The position numbers and the translations under genes are program-made. Source: Flavobacterium sp. LHD-85 (GTDB lineage: Bacteria; Bacteroidota; Bacteroidia; Flavobacteriales; Flavobacteriaceae). Taken from it: a stretch of 64,000 nt of DNA. The stretch covers positions 62,001-126,000 of the forward strand of contig NZ_JAVFVR010000001.1 in assembly GCF_030929595.1 (NCBI RefSeq), in the 5' to 3' direction. Below are positions 7,523-17,861 of the stretch, one piece after another. The stretch's first letter is position 1; every line of letters begins with the position of its first letter. The notes under the pieces were generated by a model, which made no database searches, was not told the origin of the DNA, and worked only from the letters and a program-made list of their open reading frames with translations.

Positions 7523-8776
7523 TTCCAAACCAAGAGCGCATTTTAAACATGCTTTACGCTCGCAATATTCATTTTTAAGCTCTAATAATGCCTGACTTTC
7601 AAATGCAGATTGAGACTTTATTCCAAACGAGTCAAACTTATCTATGATGGCATTTTTCTCTGAAGCAACTTCATTTATAAAATCAATTAAATCTTCGGCA
7701 ATTGATTCTCCTCTTATACTAGAATAAGCAAACTGAAGCGGGATTATTGTATTAATAATCACTAAATCTATAAATGACTTAGAAAGCACTTTAGATTTCT
7801 TCGAACTTTCTTTATCAAACTGATAATGGTTTTGCCAATACAAACTTGCAGAAATATCCAGCAAACGGTATACTTCGCTAACAGATTTTAAATCAATTAT
7901 TTTTGAAAATAGGTTTTGATGTTTGTGATACAAAGATGCTAATTGAGAAAGCCTGATTGTAGGAAAATTATCTGGACGGAGTTTAAAAAATTGAAGAGGA
8001 TCTACATAAGTCTTTTCTATTTGATATTTATGCAATAAATAGAAATAGCGAAACTTTAAATCTTTATAAAAAACATCTTCTTTATCTGGCTCTAACAATC
8101 CTGAAGTTCCCAAAAGCAATGCTTCTAGATTTTCAACTTCAAAACTTTCTTTTCTGATAACTGAAAATGGAATTGCTTTTGAGATTTGCAAAAAAGAATT
8201 TCCGTTGGTGTTTAAACCAAAGTTTTTCGCCAGAAGACAAAATAAGACTGCTTCCCAATCTTGACCGCCTTCTTCCAGTAATTGATAAATAAACTTTGAT
8301 TTTCGCTCTAAACGCTCAAAAAATAATCTTTCCTGCCAGTTTTTAAATACAAACCCATCTATTTCTTTTAATTGTTTTTCGCAGAAAATCCATGTTTTGG
8401 GTGTAAATAATGCATTATAATTTTCAACTACTTCTTTTGACACATAGTCTTTGAGAACCAAAACAGGTATTTCTGTATTATTTTCCCTAAAAATAGCAGT
8501 ATCATTCTCCCAAACTACATGAAGGATGACATTTTTATAAGCGGGATCTTTTTCATGATTGTGTAAATACCAATCTGAAGATTTTAAATGAATTTCTACA
8601 TTTCCCGCCCATTTTTGATTTCCAATTTCAATATGTGCATTAAAAAAATCAGGGCCAGAAAGCTCTAAATAATCACCAGTTTTAAGAATGGTTATTGGCT
8701 CACCTTGAGCAGATTTTAAATTCAAGCTCTCAAACTTCTTGAATTTCCAAATATAATGAAGGAAGTCTTCTTTCAT
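7505..8776 (-). CDS. DUF2851 family protein
   Basis: A 423-residue soluble protein with the conserved N-terminal DUF2851 features LSGPDFFNAHIEIG, WAGNVEIHLKSSDW and NVILHVVWEND. The C-terminus carries four cysteines (CERKACLKCALGLELLK) that could bind a metal. The family is common in Bacteroidota and its biochemical role is not known. It runs in the same direction as the exonuclease gene upstream, about 75 bases away, with no terminator seen between them. Confidence 0.85.
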   Translation of the reverse strand: MKEDFLHYIWKFKKFESLNLKSAQGEPITILKTGDYLELSGPDFFNAHIEIGNQKWAGNVEIHLKSSDWYLHNHEKDPAYKNVILHVVWENDTAIFRENNTEIPVLVLKDYVSKEVVENYNALFTPKTWIFCEKQLKEIDGFVFKNWQERLFFERLERKSKFIYQLLEEGGQDWEAVLFCLLAKNFGLNTNGNSFLQISKAIPFSVIRKESFEVENLEALLLGTSGLLEPDKEDVFYKDLKFRYFYLLHKYQIEKTYVDPLQFFKLRPDNFPTIRLSQLASLYHKHQNLFSKIIDLKSVSEVYRLLDISASLYWQNHYQFDKESSKKSKVLSKSFIDLVIINTIIPLQFAYSSIRGESIAEDLIDFINEVASEKNAIIDKFDSFGIKSQSAFESQALLELKNEYCERKACLKCALGLELLKNN

Positions 8777-8852
8777 TTTAGATTTTATAGTGAATTACAA
8801 AATCTAAAAGTAATTAAATTTTAATACTATTCTTACAAATAATTATAATTAT

Positions 8853-9335
8853 TTAACGAAGCATATATAATTTAGCACAGGCTCTTGCATCTGACAAAGC
8901 TTCGTGATGATTGAGCTGAATTTTCATTTCGCGGCAGCAATCACTTAATTTAGTTGGTTTTATACCTTTTGCTTTATAGATTTTAACCGTACACTCCCAT
9001 TTTGTAGCAATGTTCAAATCATCATAGTTTAAGCCGTGTAACAGCATTGTTTTCATTAAAACATTTCGGTCAAAACTTTCATTGTGTGCTACGACAACTC
9101 TATTTTTTAGTCTCTTTTCAATCTCAGGATATATTTGAAAGAAAGATTTTGAATTGACGGTATCTTTAGGATAAATTCCATGAACACGAATCGTAAAAGG
9201 ATTGTATTCGTTATTTGGCGGTTTAATTAAAGTCACATATTCGTCCACAATAATTCCGTTTTCAACCGTAACAATTCCTACCGAGCACGGGTGATATCCT
9301 GTTGCTGTTTCAAAATCAATTGCTGTAAAATTCAT
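8853..9335 (-). CDS. DEDDh 3'-5' exonuclease, DnaQ-like
   Basis: The 160-residue protein consists of one exonuclease domain. The motifs are readable: AIDFETA (Exo I, Asp/Glu), VVAHNESFDRNVL (Exo II) and HHEALSDARACAKL (Exo III with the catalytic His and Asp). Such stand-alone domains degrade single-stranded DNA or small RNAs, or proofread in trans. No polymerase is fused or adjacent. The start MNFTAIDFETATG is the only sensible one. Confidence 0.88.
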   Translation of the reverse strand: MNFTAIDFETATGYHPCSVGIVTVENGIIVDEYVTLIKPPNNEYNPFTIRVHGIYPKDTVNSKSFFQIYPEIEKRLKNRVVVAHNESFDRNVLMKTMLLHGLNYDDLNIATKWECTVKIYKAKGIKPTKLSDCCREMKIQLNHHEALSDARACAKLYMLR

Positions 9336-9354
9336 ATTCTATTTTTAAAAGACA

Positions 9355-9394
9355 AATCCATAAACCCTATCGTAAAACAATTAGGTTTATGGAT
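9355..9394 (-). terminator. Hairpin after the CBS-domain enzyme gene
   Basis: AATCCATAAACC and GGTTTATGGATT form a 12-base-pair stem. On the minus strand it is followed by TTGTCTTTT, a moderate terminator between the PLP enzyme and the exonuclease gene. Confidence 0.6.
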
Positions 9395-9413
9395 TATTAT
9401 TGTTTATGAAGGC

Positions 9414-10775
9414 TTATTTTATTGAGCCAATAATATCATATTTAGTAATAATATGGTGGTGTCCATTTCCTAGATCAACCAAAACAGCATCATTTTCTTT
9501 GCTGAAAAGTTTTGAAACTTCTTCAATTGGCGTTCCTAATTTCACAATTGGGAAAGGTTTACTCATTACTTCTTTAATTGGCTTTTCGGCTACATTTTTA
9601 TCAGCAACATAGCTTCTAAATAAATCTGTTTCATCTACAGAACCAACAAAGCCATTGATATCAACAACTGGAATCTGCGAAATTTTATATTTACGCATAC
9701 GCTCAATTGCATGAGAAACCAATTCTTCTGTTCGAACAACGATTAATTCTTTGTCGATATGATCTTTGATTACATCTTCAGCTTTTGTTACGTTTTCTTC
9801 CAAAAATCCGCGCTCACGCATCCAATCATCATTGAACATTTTACCTACATAACGGCTTCCAGAATCGTGAAATAATACCACAACAACATCTTCTGGCTTA
9901 AAGTGCTCTTTTAATTGCAATAAGCCTTTAATACAAGCTCCTGCTGAATTTCCAACAAAAATACCTTCTTCAAGAGCAATCTTTCTAGTGTAGACCGCTG
10001 CATCTTTATCGGCAACTTTTGTAAAACCATCAATTAGAGAGAAATCTACGTTTTTAGGTAAAATATCTTCTCCGATACCTTCTGTTATGTACGAGTAGAT
10101 TTCGTTTTCGTCGAAGATTCCTGTTTCATGGTATTTTTTGAAAACCGAACCATACGTATCGATTCCCCAGATTTTAATATTTGGGTTTTGTTCTTTCAAG
10201 TATTTTCCAACACCAGAAATAGTTCCTCCTGTTCCAACCCCTACAACAAAGTGTGTGATTTTTCCGTCTGTCTGTTTCCAAATTTCTGGTCCTGTCTGTT
10301 CATAATGCGCCAAAGAATTTGACATGTTATCATACTGATTTACATACCAAGAATTTGGTGTTTCTTCTGCCAAACGCTTTGAAACCGAATAATAAGAACG
10401 TGGATCTGTAGGTTCGACATCTGTAGGACAAACAACAACTTTTGCGCCAACAGCACGAAGAATATCCATTTTTTCTTTAGACTGTTTGTCTGAGATTACA
10501 CAAATTAATTTGTAACCTTTTACGATTGCCACAAGTGCAAGTCCCATTCCTGTATTTCCAGAAGTTCCTTCAATTATAGTTCCTCCAGGTTTTAGTCGGC
10601 CATCTGCCTCTGCATCTTCAATCATTTTTACAGCCATTCTGTCTTTTACAGAATTACCTGGATTAAAGGTTTCGACTTTTGCCAATACTAATGCATCAAT
10701 TTCAGCAACAATTTTGTTGAGTTTTACCAATGGTGTATTACCAATTGTTTCTAAAATATTATTTGAAAAGTCCAT
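9414..10775 (-). CDS. PLP-dependent cysteine synthase / cystathionine beta-synthase with CBS domains
   Basis: Residues 1-320 are a fold-type II PLP enzyme: Lys44 in NSVKDR is the Schiff-base lysine, GTSGNTGMGLAL binds substrate, and GVGTGGTISGVGKYLKE holds the PLP phosphate. Residues about 335-453 form two CBS domains (TEELVSHAIERMRKYKISQ and EVMSKPFPIVKLGTPIEEVSK). This architecture is that of cystathionine beta-synthase; bacterial members may use O-acetylserine, serine or homocysteine, and the sequence does not settle which. The CBS pair probably senses a ligand. It starts 49 bases after the stop side of the porin gene, so co-transcription is possible. Confidence 0.88.
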   Translation of the reverse strand: MDFSNNILETIGNTPLVKLNKIVAEIDALVLAKVETFNPGNSVKDRMAVKMIEDAEADGRLKPGGTIIEGTSGNTGMGLALVAIVKGYKLICVISDKQSKEKMDILRAVGAKVVVCPTDVEPTDPRSYYSVSKRLAEETPNSWYVNQYDNMSNSLAHYEQTGPEIWKQTDGKITHFVVGVGTGGTISGVGKYLKEQNPNIKIWGIDTYGSVFKKYHETGIFDENEIYSYITEGIGEDILPKNVDFSLIDGFTKVADKDAAVYTRKIALEEGIFVGNSAGACIKGLLQLKEHFKPEDVVVVLFHDSGSRYVGKMFNDDWMRERGFLEENVTKAEDVIKDHIDKELIVVRTEELVSHAIERMRKYKISQIPVVDINGFVGSVDETDLFRSYVADKNVAEKPIKEVMSKPFPIVKLGTPIEEVSKLFSKENDAVLVDLGNGHHHIITKYDIIGSIK

Positions 10776-10823
10776 TTTTATTTAAGTTTTATTAGTGGTT
10801 CTAAATAAAAAATAAGCCAGTTT

Positions 10824-12809
10824 TTATTGGAAGAAATTCCAAACCAGACCAAAGCGCAGTACAAAATCGCGATACGGATTATGCGGTGCTACATAATAAT
10901 TGCTTTGTGAAAATAAAGCATTAAAATGCTCTGCTTTTAAATAAAAACGAGTCTGGCGTATTCTGGCATTTACAAAGAAATCGAATGTTGCAAAACCTCC
11001 AATTTTCTTATCCTGCTGTACAAAAAATTCTGCAATTACAGGGTTATAATCATCTCCGTAGTATTTCGTCATATAATTAAATACAAGTCCGGTCTGCATA
11101 AACAATGCTTTTTTAAAGAAATGATTAGAATAATAGAATGTATTTCTAGTTACAAAATCAGGTACATTTAAAATTAAATCTGACTGATCTACTTTTTGAT
11201 ACAAAAGCGTATTATCTAGTGCAAAAGGCCCAAATTTAAACTCTCGACTTGCTTTTATTTCTAGATAGTTAATCGCATTTCCGTATTGCATTGGCTTAAC
11301 AATCTGCTCACTTGCTGCTTTTTCTGCATCTGTAGCCATATCGGTGAAATACAAATGATCTTTTAGCACTGTATACTGAACTTGTCCTGTCAACCACGGA
11401 GTTGTAATTTCTGCACTTAACGAATTAATTTTTTCGTTTTTAAAATTATTCGACCAATTGTACGAAATCCAGCTGCTTTGATACAAGTTATAATTGTTAT
11501 TTGGCAATTTATTAATATTGCGATATCTGAAATCAAATTTAATTTTTTCGCTCATATCGTATCGCAGTTTTGCATCTAAATCTGAAAGCGATTCCTTAGT
11601 AATTGATCTTGAATACAAAAATCTACCATTCCATTTGTTTTTCTGATATTCATATTGAGCACCGAAATTATTAAACTGCAAATACAAATTGTCTGGAACA
11701 GCATTTCCGTCTGCGTCAACAATAATTCGACCGTACTGGTAATTTGACCTGTAATCGTCTATAAAAAATATAAATTTTCCTAACAGCGAATTCTCATACG
11801 CTGCTCCTACCTTATTATATAACCTTTCATATTTAGTCTGATCGTTAATATTGCTTGCTGAATAAGACTCCCCAAATCGCTGTATACGCGTAGTCGATCC
11901 ATCATTAGCCGTTATGGTAGAAATTACAGTTGGCTGTTTGTACTCATAATCTTTGTACTCATAATTAAACTGATGCGTAATGTATAGGTTATTGCTTCCG
12001 TCATTTGGATTTACTCTAAAGGCATGATCAAAAAACAATCTTCTTCCTTTTAAAAATGACTCTGCATCAGTCAAATAAACCTGCAATCTTTGGCGGTTTT
12101 TATAATCCTTATTATCGCTTTCAAAATCAGCATCATTCGTTATACCGCCATTTTCTTCATTTAAAATATCCTGATTTGTAAAATGTGCATTTATCGCATA
12201 TCGCTTGTTAGTTGTAGCATAACTAGTTGTAATTCTTAAATTTCCGGCGCTTACCAATTGATTATTATAATCTCCTTCAGATCTTAATCCTTTATAAGCA
12301 ATTGAAAAATTAAGGTTTTTAGATGCGTTCAATGTGATAAAAGAATCTACATTTTGTCCTTTTTTTATAGTCGTATTAAAAAACAACTCTGTAAAAGGAG
12401 TTGCAACAGAATAATATCTAATTTGATCTGCTTGCATATAAAGAGAATGCTTCCCACTAAAACCAATTTCAGGATACGGAGAAAAACTGGTCAAGCTATA
12501 TTGCAACGTATTTAAAGGCTGTCCTATATTAGAAAACTCCTGAAGCCCAAAAAGATCTTTTCTAAGATGATTTTGTTTGTAAGCACTTTTAATCGTTAGC
12601 GATGTATCGGCATAAATTGTATCGTGTTCTAAAGTGACAATTTTATACTGGTCTATAGTAGCTATTTTTTGTTTTTTCTTTTTTACGGTATCCGTTATAC
12701 TTGAATATTCCGTATTCATATCTAAATTATTTTTAGAAGTAGTTTTCTTTTCTTGCGAAAACAATAATGTTGGAACAACTAATAGATATAGAAAAATGAA
12801 TATTCTCAT
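10824..12809 (-). CDS. Putative outer-membrane beta-barrel porin (Porin_10 type)
   Basis: The 661-residue protein has a signal peptide (MRIFIFLYLLVVPTLLFSQ), a charged linker to about residue 75, and then alternating amphipathic strands rich in aromatic residues to a terminal Trp-Asn-Phe-Phe-Gln, typical of an outer-membrane barrel. It resembles the putative porin family of Bacteroidota (Porin_10). The substrate is unknown. A -7 element TACCTTTG lies 43 bases before the ATG. Confidence 0.8.
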   Translation of the reverse strand: MRIFIFLYLLVVPTLLFSQEKKTTSKNNLDMNTEYSSITDTVKKKKQKIATIDQYKIVTLEHDTIYADTSLTIKSAYKQNHLRKDLFGLQEFSNIGQPLNTLQYSLTSFSPYPEIGFSGKHSLYMQADQIRYYSVATPFTELFFNTTIKKGQNVDSFITLNASKNLNFSIAYKGLRSEGDYNNQLVSAGNLRITTSYATTNKRYAINAHFTNQDILNEENGGITNDADFESDNKDYKNRQRLQVYLTDAESFLKGRRLFFDHAFRVNPNDGSNNLYITHQFNYEYKDYEYKQPTVISTITANDGSTTRIQRFGESYSASNINDQTKYERLYNKVGAAYENSLLGKFIFFIDDYRSNYQYGRIIVDADGNAVPDNLYLQFNNFGAQYEYQKNKWNGRFLYSRSITKESLSDLDAKLRYDMSEKIKFDFRYRNINKLPNNNYNLYQSSWISYNWSNNFKNEKINSLSAEITTPWLTGQVQYTVLKDHLYFTDMATDAEKAASEQIVKPMQYGNAINYLEIKASREFKFGPFALDNTLLYQKVDQSDLILNVPDFVTRNTFYYSNHFFKKALFMQTGLVFNYMTKYYGDDYNPVIAEFFVQQDKKIGGFATFDFFVNARIRQTRFYLKAEHFNALFSQSNYYVAPHNPYRDFVLRFGLVWNFFQ

Positions 12810-12851
12810 TTGATGGCTTGATATAAAATTATTTCGAAAAATTTAGTGAAG

Positions 12852-12859
12852 CAAAGGTA
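12852..12859 (-). promoter_or_regulatory. -7 element of the porin gene promoter
   Basis: TACCTTTG on the minus strand matches TAnnTTTG. No -33 TTG at the right distance was seen. Confidence 0.5.
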
Positions 12860-12932
12860 AAAGATAAAAACGTATAAATAAAAAAACATAATATATAATA
12901 TGAACCTAGAATTGTTTCAACCTTTAGGAAAC

Positions 12933-12961
12933 GAAAACCCCGTATACAAAAGTATACGGGG
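12933..12961 (-). terminator. Terminator after the SusC/SusD pair
   Basis: CCCCGTATAC and GTATACGGGG pair around a four-base loop (12938-12961). On the minus strand the hairpin is followed by TTTTCGTTT. Confidence 0.85.
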
Positions 12962-13058
12962 CTCTCAAAAAAAATCAAAATATTTATTATTCTTATTCCC
13001 AAACTGGGTATAATTTACTTTTAACTATCAACTTAATTGATATAGAATATTCTAAAGA

Positions 13059-14573
13059 TTAGAATTTATCCCAGAACAATTTAGTATTTAATAAATCTCC
13101 ACCAATATCTGAAGCAGCTTTAGTATAATTTGCTTTATTGATACTTGCTTCAACACCTGGATAAGTATATCTAACAGGCACAGTGAAAATAAGTTTGTTT
13201 ATAGCTGCTTGAGGCGCTTTTAAAACTGGGAAATCCAATCTTCTGTAAGATGTCCATGCTTCGTATCCTCTGTTGTAAAGAGCAAACCATGCTTGATTAC
13301 CAATTTTTTCTTTATACGTTGCTCCACTTAACGGATTATTATAATCTACTTTTGGGCTCGCAATATAAGCATCAATAGCAGCAGTATTAGTTACTCCCCA
13401 GTCTGCCATAGAAGCTCTAATACCTGCATCATAGTACACTTTTGCCTGAGCAGAACCACCTGGAATTAAGCTTTTCTCAGCAGCTTCTGCCAATAAGAAA
13501 TTCAACTCAGCGAAATCAAAGATAGTTCCTGGGAAAACTGGATTGTTTAATGTCGAAGTTATTTGTGAGTAAGATGTATAAACATTTCCTGCACCATAAG
13601 TTCCACCAACAAATGTTCTTCCTGCAGGAATAACAGGAGCTGGAGAAGTTAGATTAGTAAAGTATTTAGGCATCCTTGGGTCACCGCCAGGAACAACCGC
13701 ATCCATAGCAGAAACAAAAGGCTCAGCAGGAATAAAATCAAATCTCTGGCTTGTTACCAAATCAGCGTACAATGGATTTTGGTTTCCTGATGTAGTTAAA
13801 TAAGTCAATTTTGTATTATCACCATTACTAGTCAAAGCACCAGAAGCAAGAGCTGCCTGAACTTGAGTTGTTGCGTAAGCTGGATCAATATCAGACATAT
13901 TAACCGCCATTCTAATGATCAATGAGTTAGCAAATTTTACCCATTTTGCATTACTAGCTGCGTTACCAGAGTAGATAATATCTGCAGCACCAAAGTTAGC
14001 TACAGCACTATTCGCTTTTAAAACTGCAGCAGATGCACTTAACCTTTTAATAAGGTCTTGGTAAATTGTTTTTGCATCATCATAAGCTGGTAAAGGATAT
14101 TTTTCAATATCAATTGCTTGTGTATAAGGAACGTTTCCAAAAGTATCTACCAATATACTATAAGCGTAAGCTTCTAAAATATCTATAAGCGCTAATTTAT
14201 TTTGCTTAATTGCTTCATCTGCTGGAGTTGCAGTAGCTGTTGCAGCAATCATAACTCTTGAATCATGAAAATCAGCTAGAACATCTCTGTACAAAACCAA
14301 AAAGTGTGTATCAGGGATTTTTCTGTTTGTAATGTTATACTGGCTTTCATCAGGATAAGTAGTTTCTGTCCATTGTTGTGCAAATAATCTAAAAACGTTA
14401 TTATTCACACTAGTACTAACCATTTGATCGACTAATTTTTTCTCAGCATTTGTAAACAAATATTCCGCTTTGGTAGTTGTTGGTCTTTTCGGATCAACAT
14501 TCATATCTGTAATGTCTTGGCTGCACGAAACCATCATACCCACCACAGACATTAATAAAAGTACTTTTTTCAT
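13059..14573 (-). CDS. SusD/RagB-family nutrient-binding lipoprotein
   Basis: The 504-residue protein has a lipoprotein signal (VVGMMVSC, Cys17) and the helix-rich body of a SusD-like protein; motifs such as AYSILVDTFGNVPYTQA and FAELNFLLAEAAEKS fit the SusD-like_2 branch. It sits on the cell surface as the lid of the TonB-dependent SusC channel. Its start is three bases after the SusC stop, so the two are translationally close and form one operon. No glycosidase, peptidase or sigma/anti-sigma pair lies beside them, so the substrate cannot be inferred from context. Confidence 0.93.
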   Translation of the reverse strand: MKKVLLLMSVVGMMVSCSQDITDMNVDPKRPTTTKAEYLFTNAEKKLVDQMVSTSVNNNVFRLFAQQWTETTYPDESQYNITNRKIPDTHFLVLYRDVLADFHDSRVMIAATATATPADEAIKQNKLALIDILEAYAYSILVDTFGNVPYTQAIDIEKYPLPAYDDAKTIYQDLIKRLSASAAVLKANSAVANFGAADIIYSGNAASNAKWVKFANSLIIRMAVNMSDIDPAYATTQVQAALASGALTSNGDNTKLTYLTTSGNQNPLYADLVTSQRFDFIPAEPFVSAMDAVVPGGDPRMPKYFTNLTSPAPVIPAGRTFVGGTYGAGNVYTSYSQITSTLNNPVFPGTIFDFAELNFLLAEAAEKSLIPGGSAQAKVYYDAGIRASMADWGVTNTAAIDAYIASPKVDYNNPLSGATYKEKIGNQAWFALYNRGYEAWTSYRRLDFPVLKAPQAAINKLIFTVPVRYTYPGVEASINKANYTKAASDIGGDLLNTKLFWDKF

Positions 14574-14576
14574 GAT

Positions 14577-17500
14577 TTAAAATTTTAATGTTAGGTTACA
14601 ACCAATGTTTCTTGTTGTCGGAAGTGAACCTCCTGAATAACCTGATGATAAGTTACCTGAACTTATACCACTTTCTGGATCTGCATCTGGAAGATTTTTA
14701 CTGATGATCCATAAGTTAGAACCTACTAAAGAAAGACGTAAATCATTTAAACCTGCTTTAGCTATAAATTGTTTAGGGAAACTATAAGTAATGCTTACCT
14801 CTCTTAATTTCACATAACTTGCATCGTAAACAAATGCTTTTTGTGGATTATTGTTGTAACCATAGATACTTCCAGCTACTTCAGGACTTGGTGTTCTTGT
14901 AGTATTAGGAGTTCCATCTTCATTTACTCCTGGTAAAATAACACCTCCACCATTAGCCAATGTATTTCTTACAGGATTTCCAAGCTCGTTGTTTCCTGCT
15001 GTAGAAGTATATAAACCAGAGCTTTGTCCATAATATTGGTCAAGAGAGAAAATATCTCCTCCTTTTTGAACATCAATTAAGAAACCTAGAGACACTTGCT
15101 TGTAAGTAAATTTGTTGCGGAAGCCACCAATCCAATCTGGAGTAATATTACCAATTACATTATTAGTAGTTGCAGTTTGTAAATACACTCCATTTTTAGT
15201 TACTTTTTGTCCGTCTTTGTAGATATAATCTTTTCCAAGAATATCTCCATACGCATGTCCTTTTGTACCAACGATACTAACACCTCCTTGGAATGTTCCA
15301 ATTGTTAAAACATCAACACCTGGTGCTAAAGCTACAACTGTATTCTCATTTTTAGACCAGTTTACACCTAAATCCCACTGAAAATCTTTTGTTTTAAAAG
15401 GAACCGCATTGAATATCACCTCAATACCTTTATTTTCTACTGATCCTGCGTTTATATACCTAGCAGAGTTACCAGTTGCAGTAGAATAATCTACCGGAAA
15501 AATCTGATCTTCACTTAAACTTTTGTAAACACTTACTTCAAAGCCTACTCTTCTGTCAAGGAATTGCATCTCTAAACCAAGTTCTTTAGATGTAGTTTTT
15601 ACAGGGTGCAAATCTGGGTTATTAGCCGTGTTTGGTCGTGAATAAAGTTGGTTTGAACCAAATGGATTAAATTTAGTAAATACATCTTGTAATGCATAAA
15701 GATCAATACTTCCTTGTGGATTCTCAGCATAACTCGCTCTTAACTTACCAAAAGTTAACCATGGGGCATTAATATGTTTTGTAAAAACATAACTTGCAGA
15801 AGCAGAGTATGTATTAACATCATTATCATCATATGGCAACATCGAGAATGCATCATTACGCACAGTTCCTTCTACATAAAGAAAATCTCTGAATCCTACT
15901 GAAGCAGATGCATAAACACTGTTTACTGCTGAATTATCTTCAACCTCCACCGGGAATGGAGAAGCATTTACTGAATTTGATAATGCATAGATTCCAGGAA
16001 TAATAAGCCCTCCATCTGTAGAAGCTAATGTAGATGTACGTCTGGTTCTTAAAGCATTATAACCAACCAAACCTGTCAATGAAAAATCTTCAGTAAGTTT
16101 TTTATTGAAGTTTAAGGTAACCTGATAGTTTTGCTCAGAAAACATACCTGTATATTTTTGGTATCCTGAGCCAACAGCTAAACGGTTAATTCCAAATGTT
16201 CCTGCCAAAGACCCTACTGCTTTTCTCTCTTCACGTAATTCTGAATAAGAATCAGTACTTACTTTTCCTGTAGCATTCAACCAATCGGCAATTTTATAAT
16301 CTAACTGACCATAACCGATAAAACGATTTCTTTCGTCAGTTTGGTAGTTTCTATATCTTGTAAAATACGGGTTATCCCAATATTTAGGATTTGTATTTCC
16401 ATTAGCAGGATCTGCCATGTTCCATGAAATATTTTGCCCTCCTGAGTTTTGGAAAACTTCTTTCTGAGATTGGATATCTACGTTAGTTCCCCACCATTGA
16501 CGGAATAAACCTGCAACGTTATCACCACCGTAACCAGTAGTATTTCTACCCATTGTAGTTTGCGCTAAATAATTTGCAAAAATACTTACAGATAATTTAT
16601 CCGTTAATTTGTGGTTAAATTTAATACTTGCATTATTTTTCTTCAATTCACTATTTGGCAAAATACCAGTCTCTTTATAATTATTGTAATTGACAACAAA
16701 GTTGTTTTTATCTGTACTACCCTCAAAAGAGATCGAGTTATTTAATGTTTGAGCTGTTTGAAAAAATGTAATTGGACCATTTTTAGCTGCTACCCATGGA
16801 GATTTTTGTCCAAATTTTGAAGAATATGGAGAATATGATTCCCAAGTATAAACAGAAAGATTTGGATCAAACGCAACACCGTAAGAAGCATCATCTGTAG
16901 TACTTACCACTTGGTTACCATTTTTATCTATAACAAAAAATGCACCCGTTGGCCCAACTGGAGTTCCTTTTGGATTACCATTGGCGTCATAAGTAGGTCC
17001 ATAGCCTTGCCCGTATTTGTTTTGGTAAACAGGAAAAGTCTTTTTATCAACTGATCCAACACCAAACTCACTAGATATAGTAACCCCCATACCTTTTTGA
17101 GCTTTTCCTTTTTTTGTGGTAATCATAATGACACCATTACCAGCTTGAAACCCGTATAAAGCAGATGCAGCAGCACCTTTCAATATATTTAATGATTCGA
17201 TATCATCAGAATTAATATCCATACCAGCATTACCGTAATCATAGGTATTACGAGCTCCTGTTGTCTGTGAACCTTGGCTCGAATTTACGTTACTATTATT
17301 AATAGGCATACCATCAATAACAATAAGCATTTGGTTATTTCCAGTAAGATTTTTAACACCTCTTGAAACTACATTTGTAGATCCTCCAAAGTTTGTATTT
17401 TTTCTAATATACACCCCTGCAGATTTACCAGAAAGATCGTTAAGGAAGTTTGCACTTGCAGTCCCTCCAGCTAAATCTTCTCCTTTTATTTCCTGAGTAG

Positions 17501-17861
17501 CATATCCAAGAGCTTTTTTCTCTCTCTTAATACCTAATGCAGTTACTACTATACCTTCCAGTTCCACTGATGAACTTGCTAATTTTGCATTTACCGAAGT
17601 TGAGCTTGCTGCAATTTCTTGGGTTTTCATCCCAATGTAAGTAAATACCAAGATTTGATTTGGGGATGCTTTGATTGAATATTTTCCATCAAAATCTGTT
17701 TGTGTTCCAACTTTTGTCCCTTTAACCAAAACACTCACGCCTGGTAAAGGCAGTCCTGCGTTATCGGAAACAATTCCTGAAACAGCTCTTTCTTGCGCAA
17801 AGGTAAGTTGCGCCATAAGCACTAATAATAGCACTAAGAATCCATTAAACTTTAGTTTCAT
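14577..17861 (-). CDS. SusC/RagA-family TonB-linked outer-membrane protein
   Basis: The 1094-residue protein has a signal peptide (cut after LTFAQ), a carboxypeptidase-D-like domain (about 23-105, VSGIVSDNAGLPLPGVSVLV), the SusC linker VTALGIKREKKALGYATQE (a TonB-box region), a plug domain (about 115-240) and a 22-stranded barrel to the terminal TLKF. With its SusD partner it should import a bulky nutrient with energy from TonB/ExbBD. There is no N-terminal STN domain, so direct signalling to an anti-sigma factor is not expected. Confidence 0.95.
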   Translation of the reverse strand: MKLKFNGFLVLLLVLMAQLTFAQERAVSGIVSDNAGLPLPGVSVLVKGTKVGTQTDFDGKYSIKASPNQILVFTYIGMKTQEIAASSTSVNAKLASSSVELEGIVVTALGIKREKKALGYATQEIKGEDLAGGTASANFLNDLSGKSAGVYIRKNTNFGGSTNVVSRGVKNLTGNNQMLIVIDGMPINNSNVNSSQGSQTTGARNTYDYGNAGMDINSDDIESLNILKGAAASALYGFQAGNGVIMITTKKGKAQKGMGVTISSEFGVGSVDKKTFPVYQNKYGQGYGPTYDANGNPKGTPVGPTGAFFVIDKNGNQVVSTTDDASYGVAFDPNLSVYTWESYSPYSSKFGQKSPWVAAKNGPITFFQTAQTLNNSISFEGSTDKNNFVVNYNNYKETGILPNSELKKNNASIKFNHKLTDKLSVSIFANYLAQTTMGRNTTGYGGDNVAGLFRQWWGTNVDIQSQKEVFQNSGGQNISWNMADPANGNTNPKYWDNPYFTRYRNYQTDERNRFIGYGQLDYKIADWLNATGKVSTDSYSELREERKAVGSLAGTFGINRLAVGSGYQKYTGMFSEQNYQVTLNFNKKLTEDFSLTGLVGYNALRTRRTSTLASTDGGLIIPGIYALSNSVNASPFPVEVEDNSAVNSVYASASVGFRDFLYVEGTVRNDAFSMLPYDDNDVNTYSASASYVFTKHINAPWLTFGKLRASYAENPQGSIDLYALQDVFTKFNPFGSNQLYSRPNTANNPDLHPVKTTSKELGLEMQFLDRRVGFEVSVYKSLSEDQIFPVDYSTATGNSARYINAGSVENKGIEVIFNAVPFKTKDFQWDLGVNWSKNENTVVALAPGVDVLTIGTFQGGVSIVGTKGHAYGDILGKDYIYKDGQKVTKNGVYLQTATTNNVIGNITPDWIGGFRNKFTYKQVSLGFLIDVQKGGDIFSLDQYYGQSSGLYTSTAGNNELGNPVRNTLANGGGVILPGVNEDGTPNTTRTPSPEVAGSIYGYNNNPQKAFVYDASYVKLREVSITYSFPKQFIAKAGLNDLRLSLVGSNLWIISKNLPDADPESGISSGNLSSGYSGGSLPTTRNIGCNLTLKF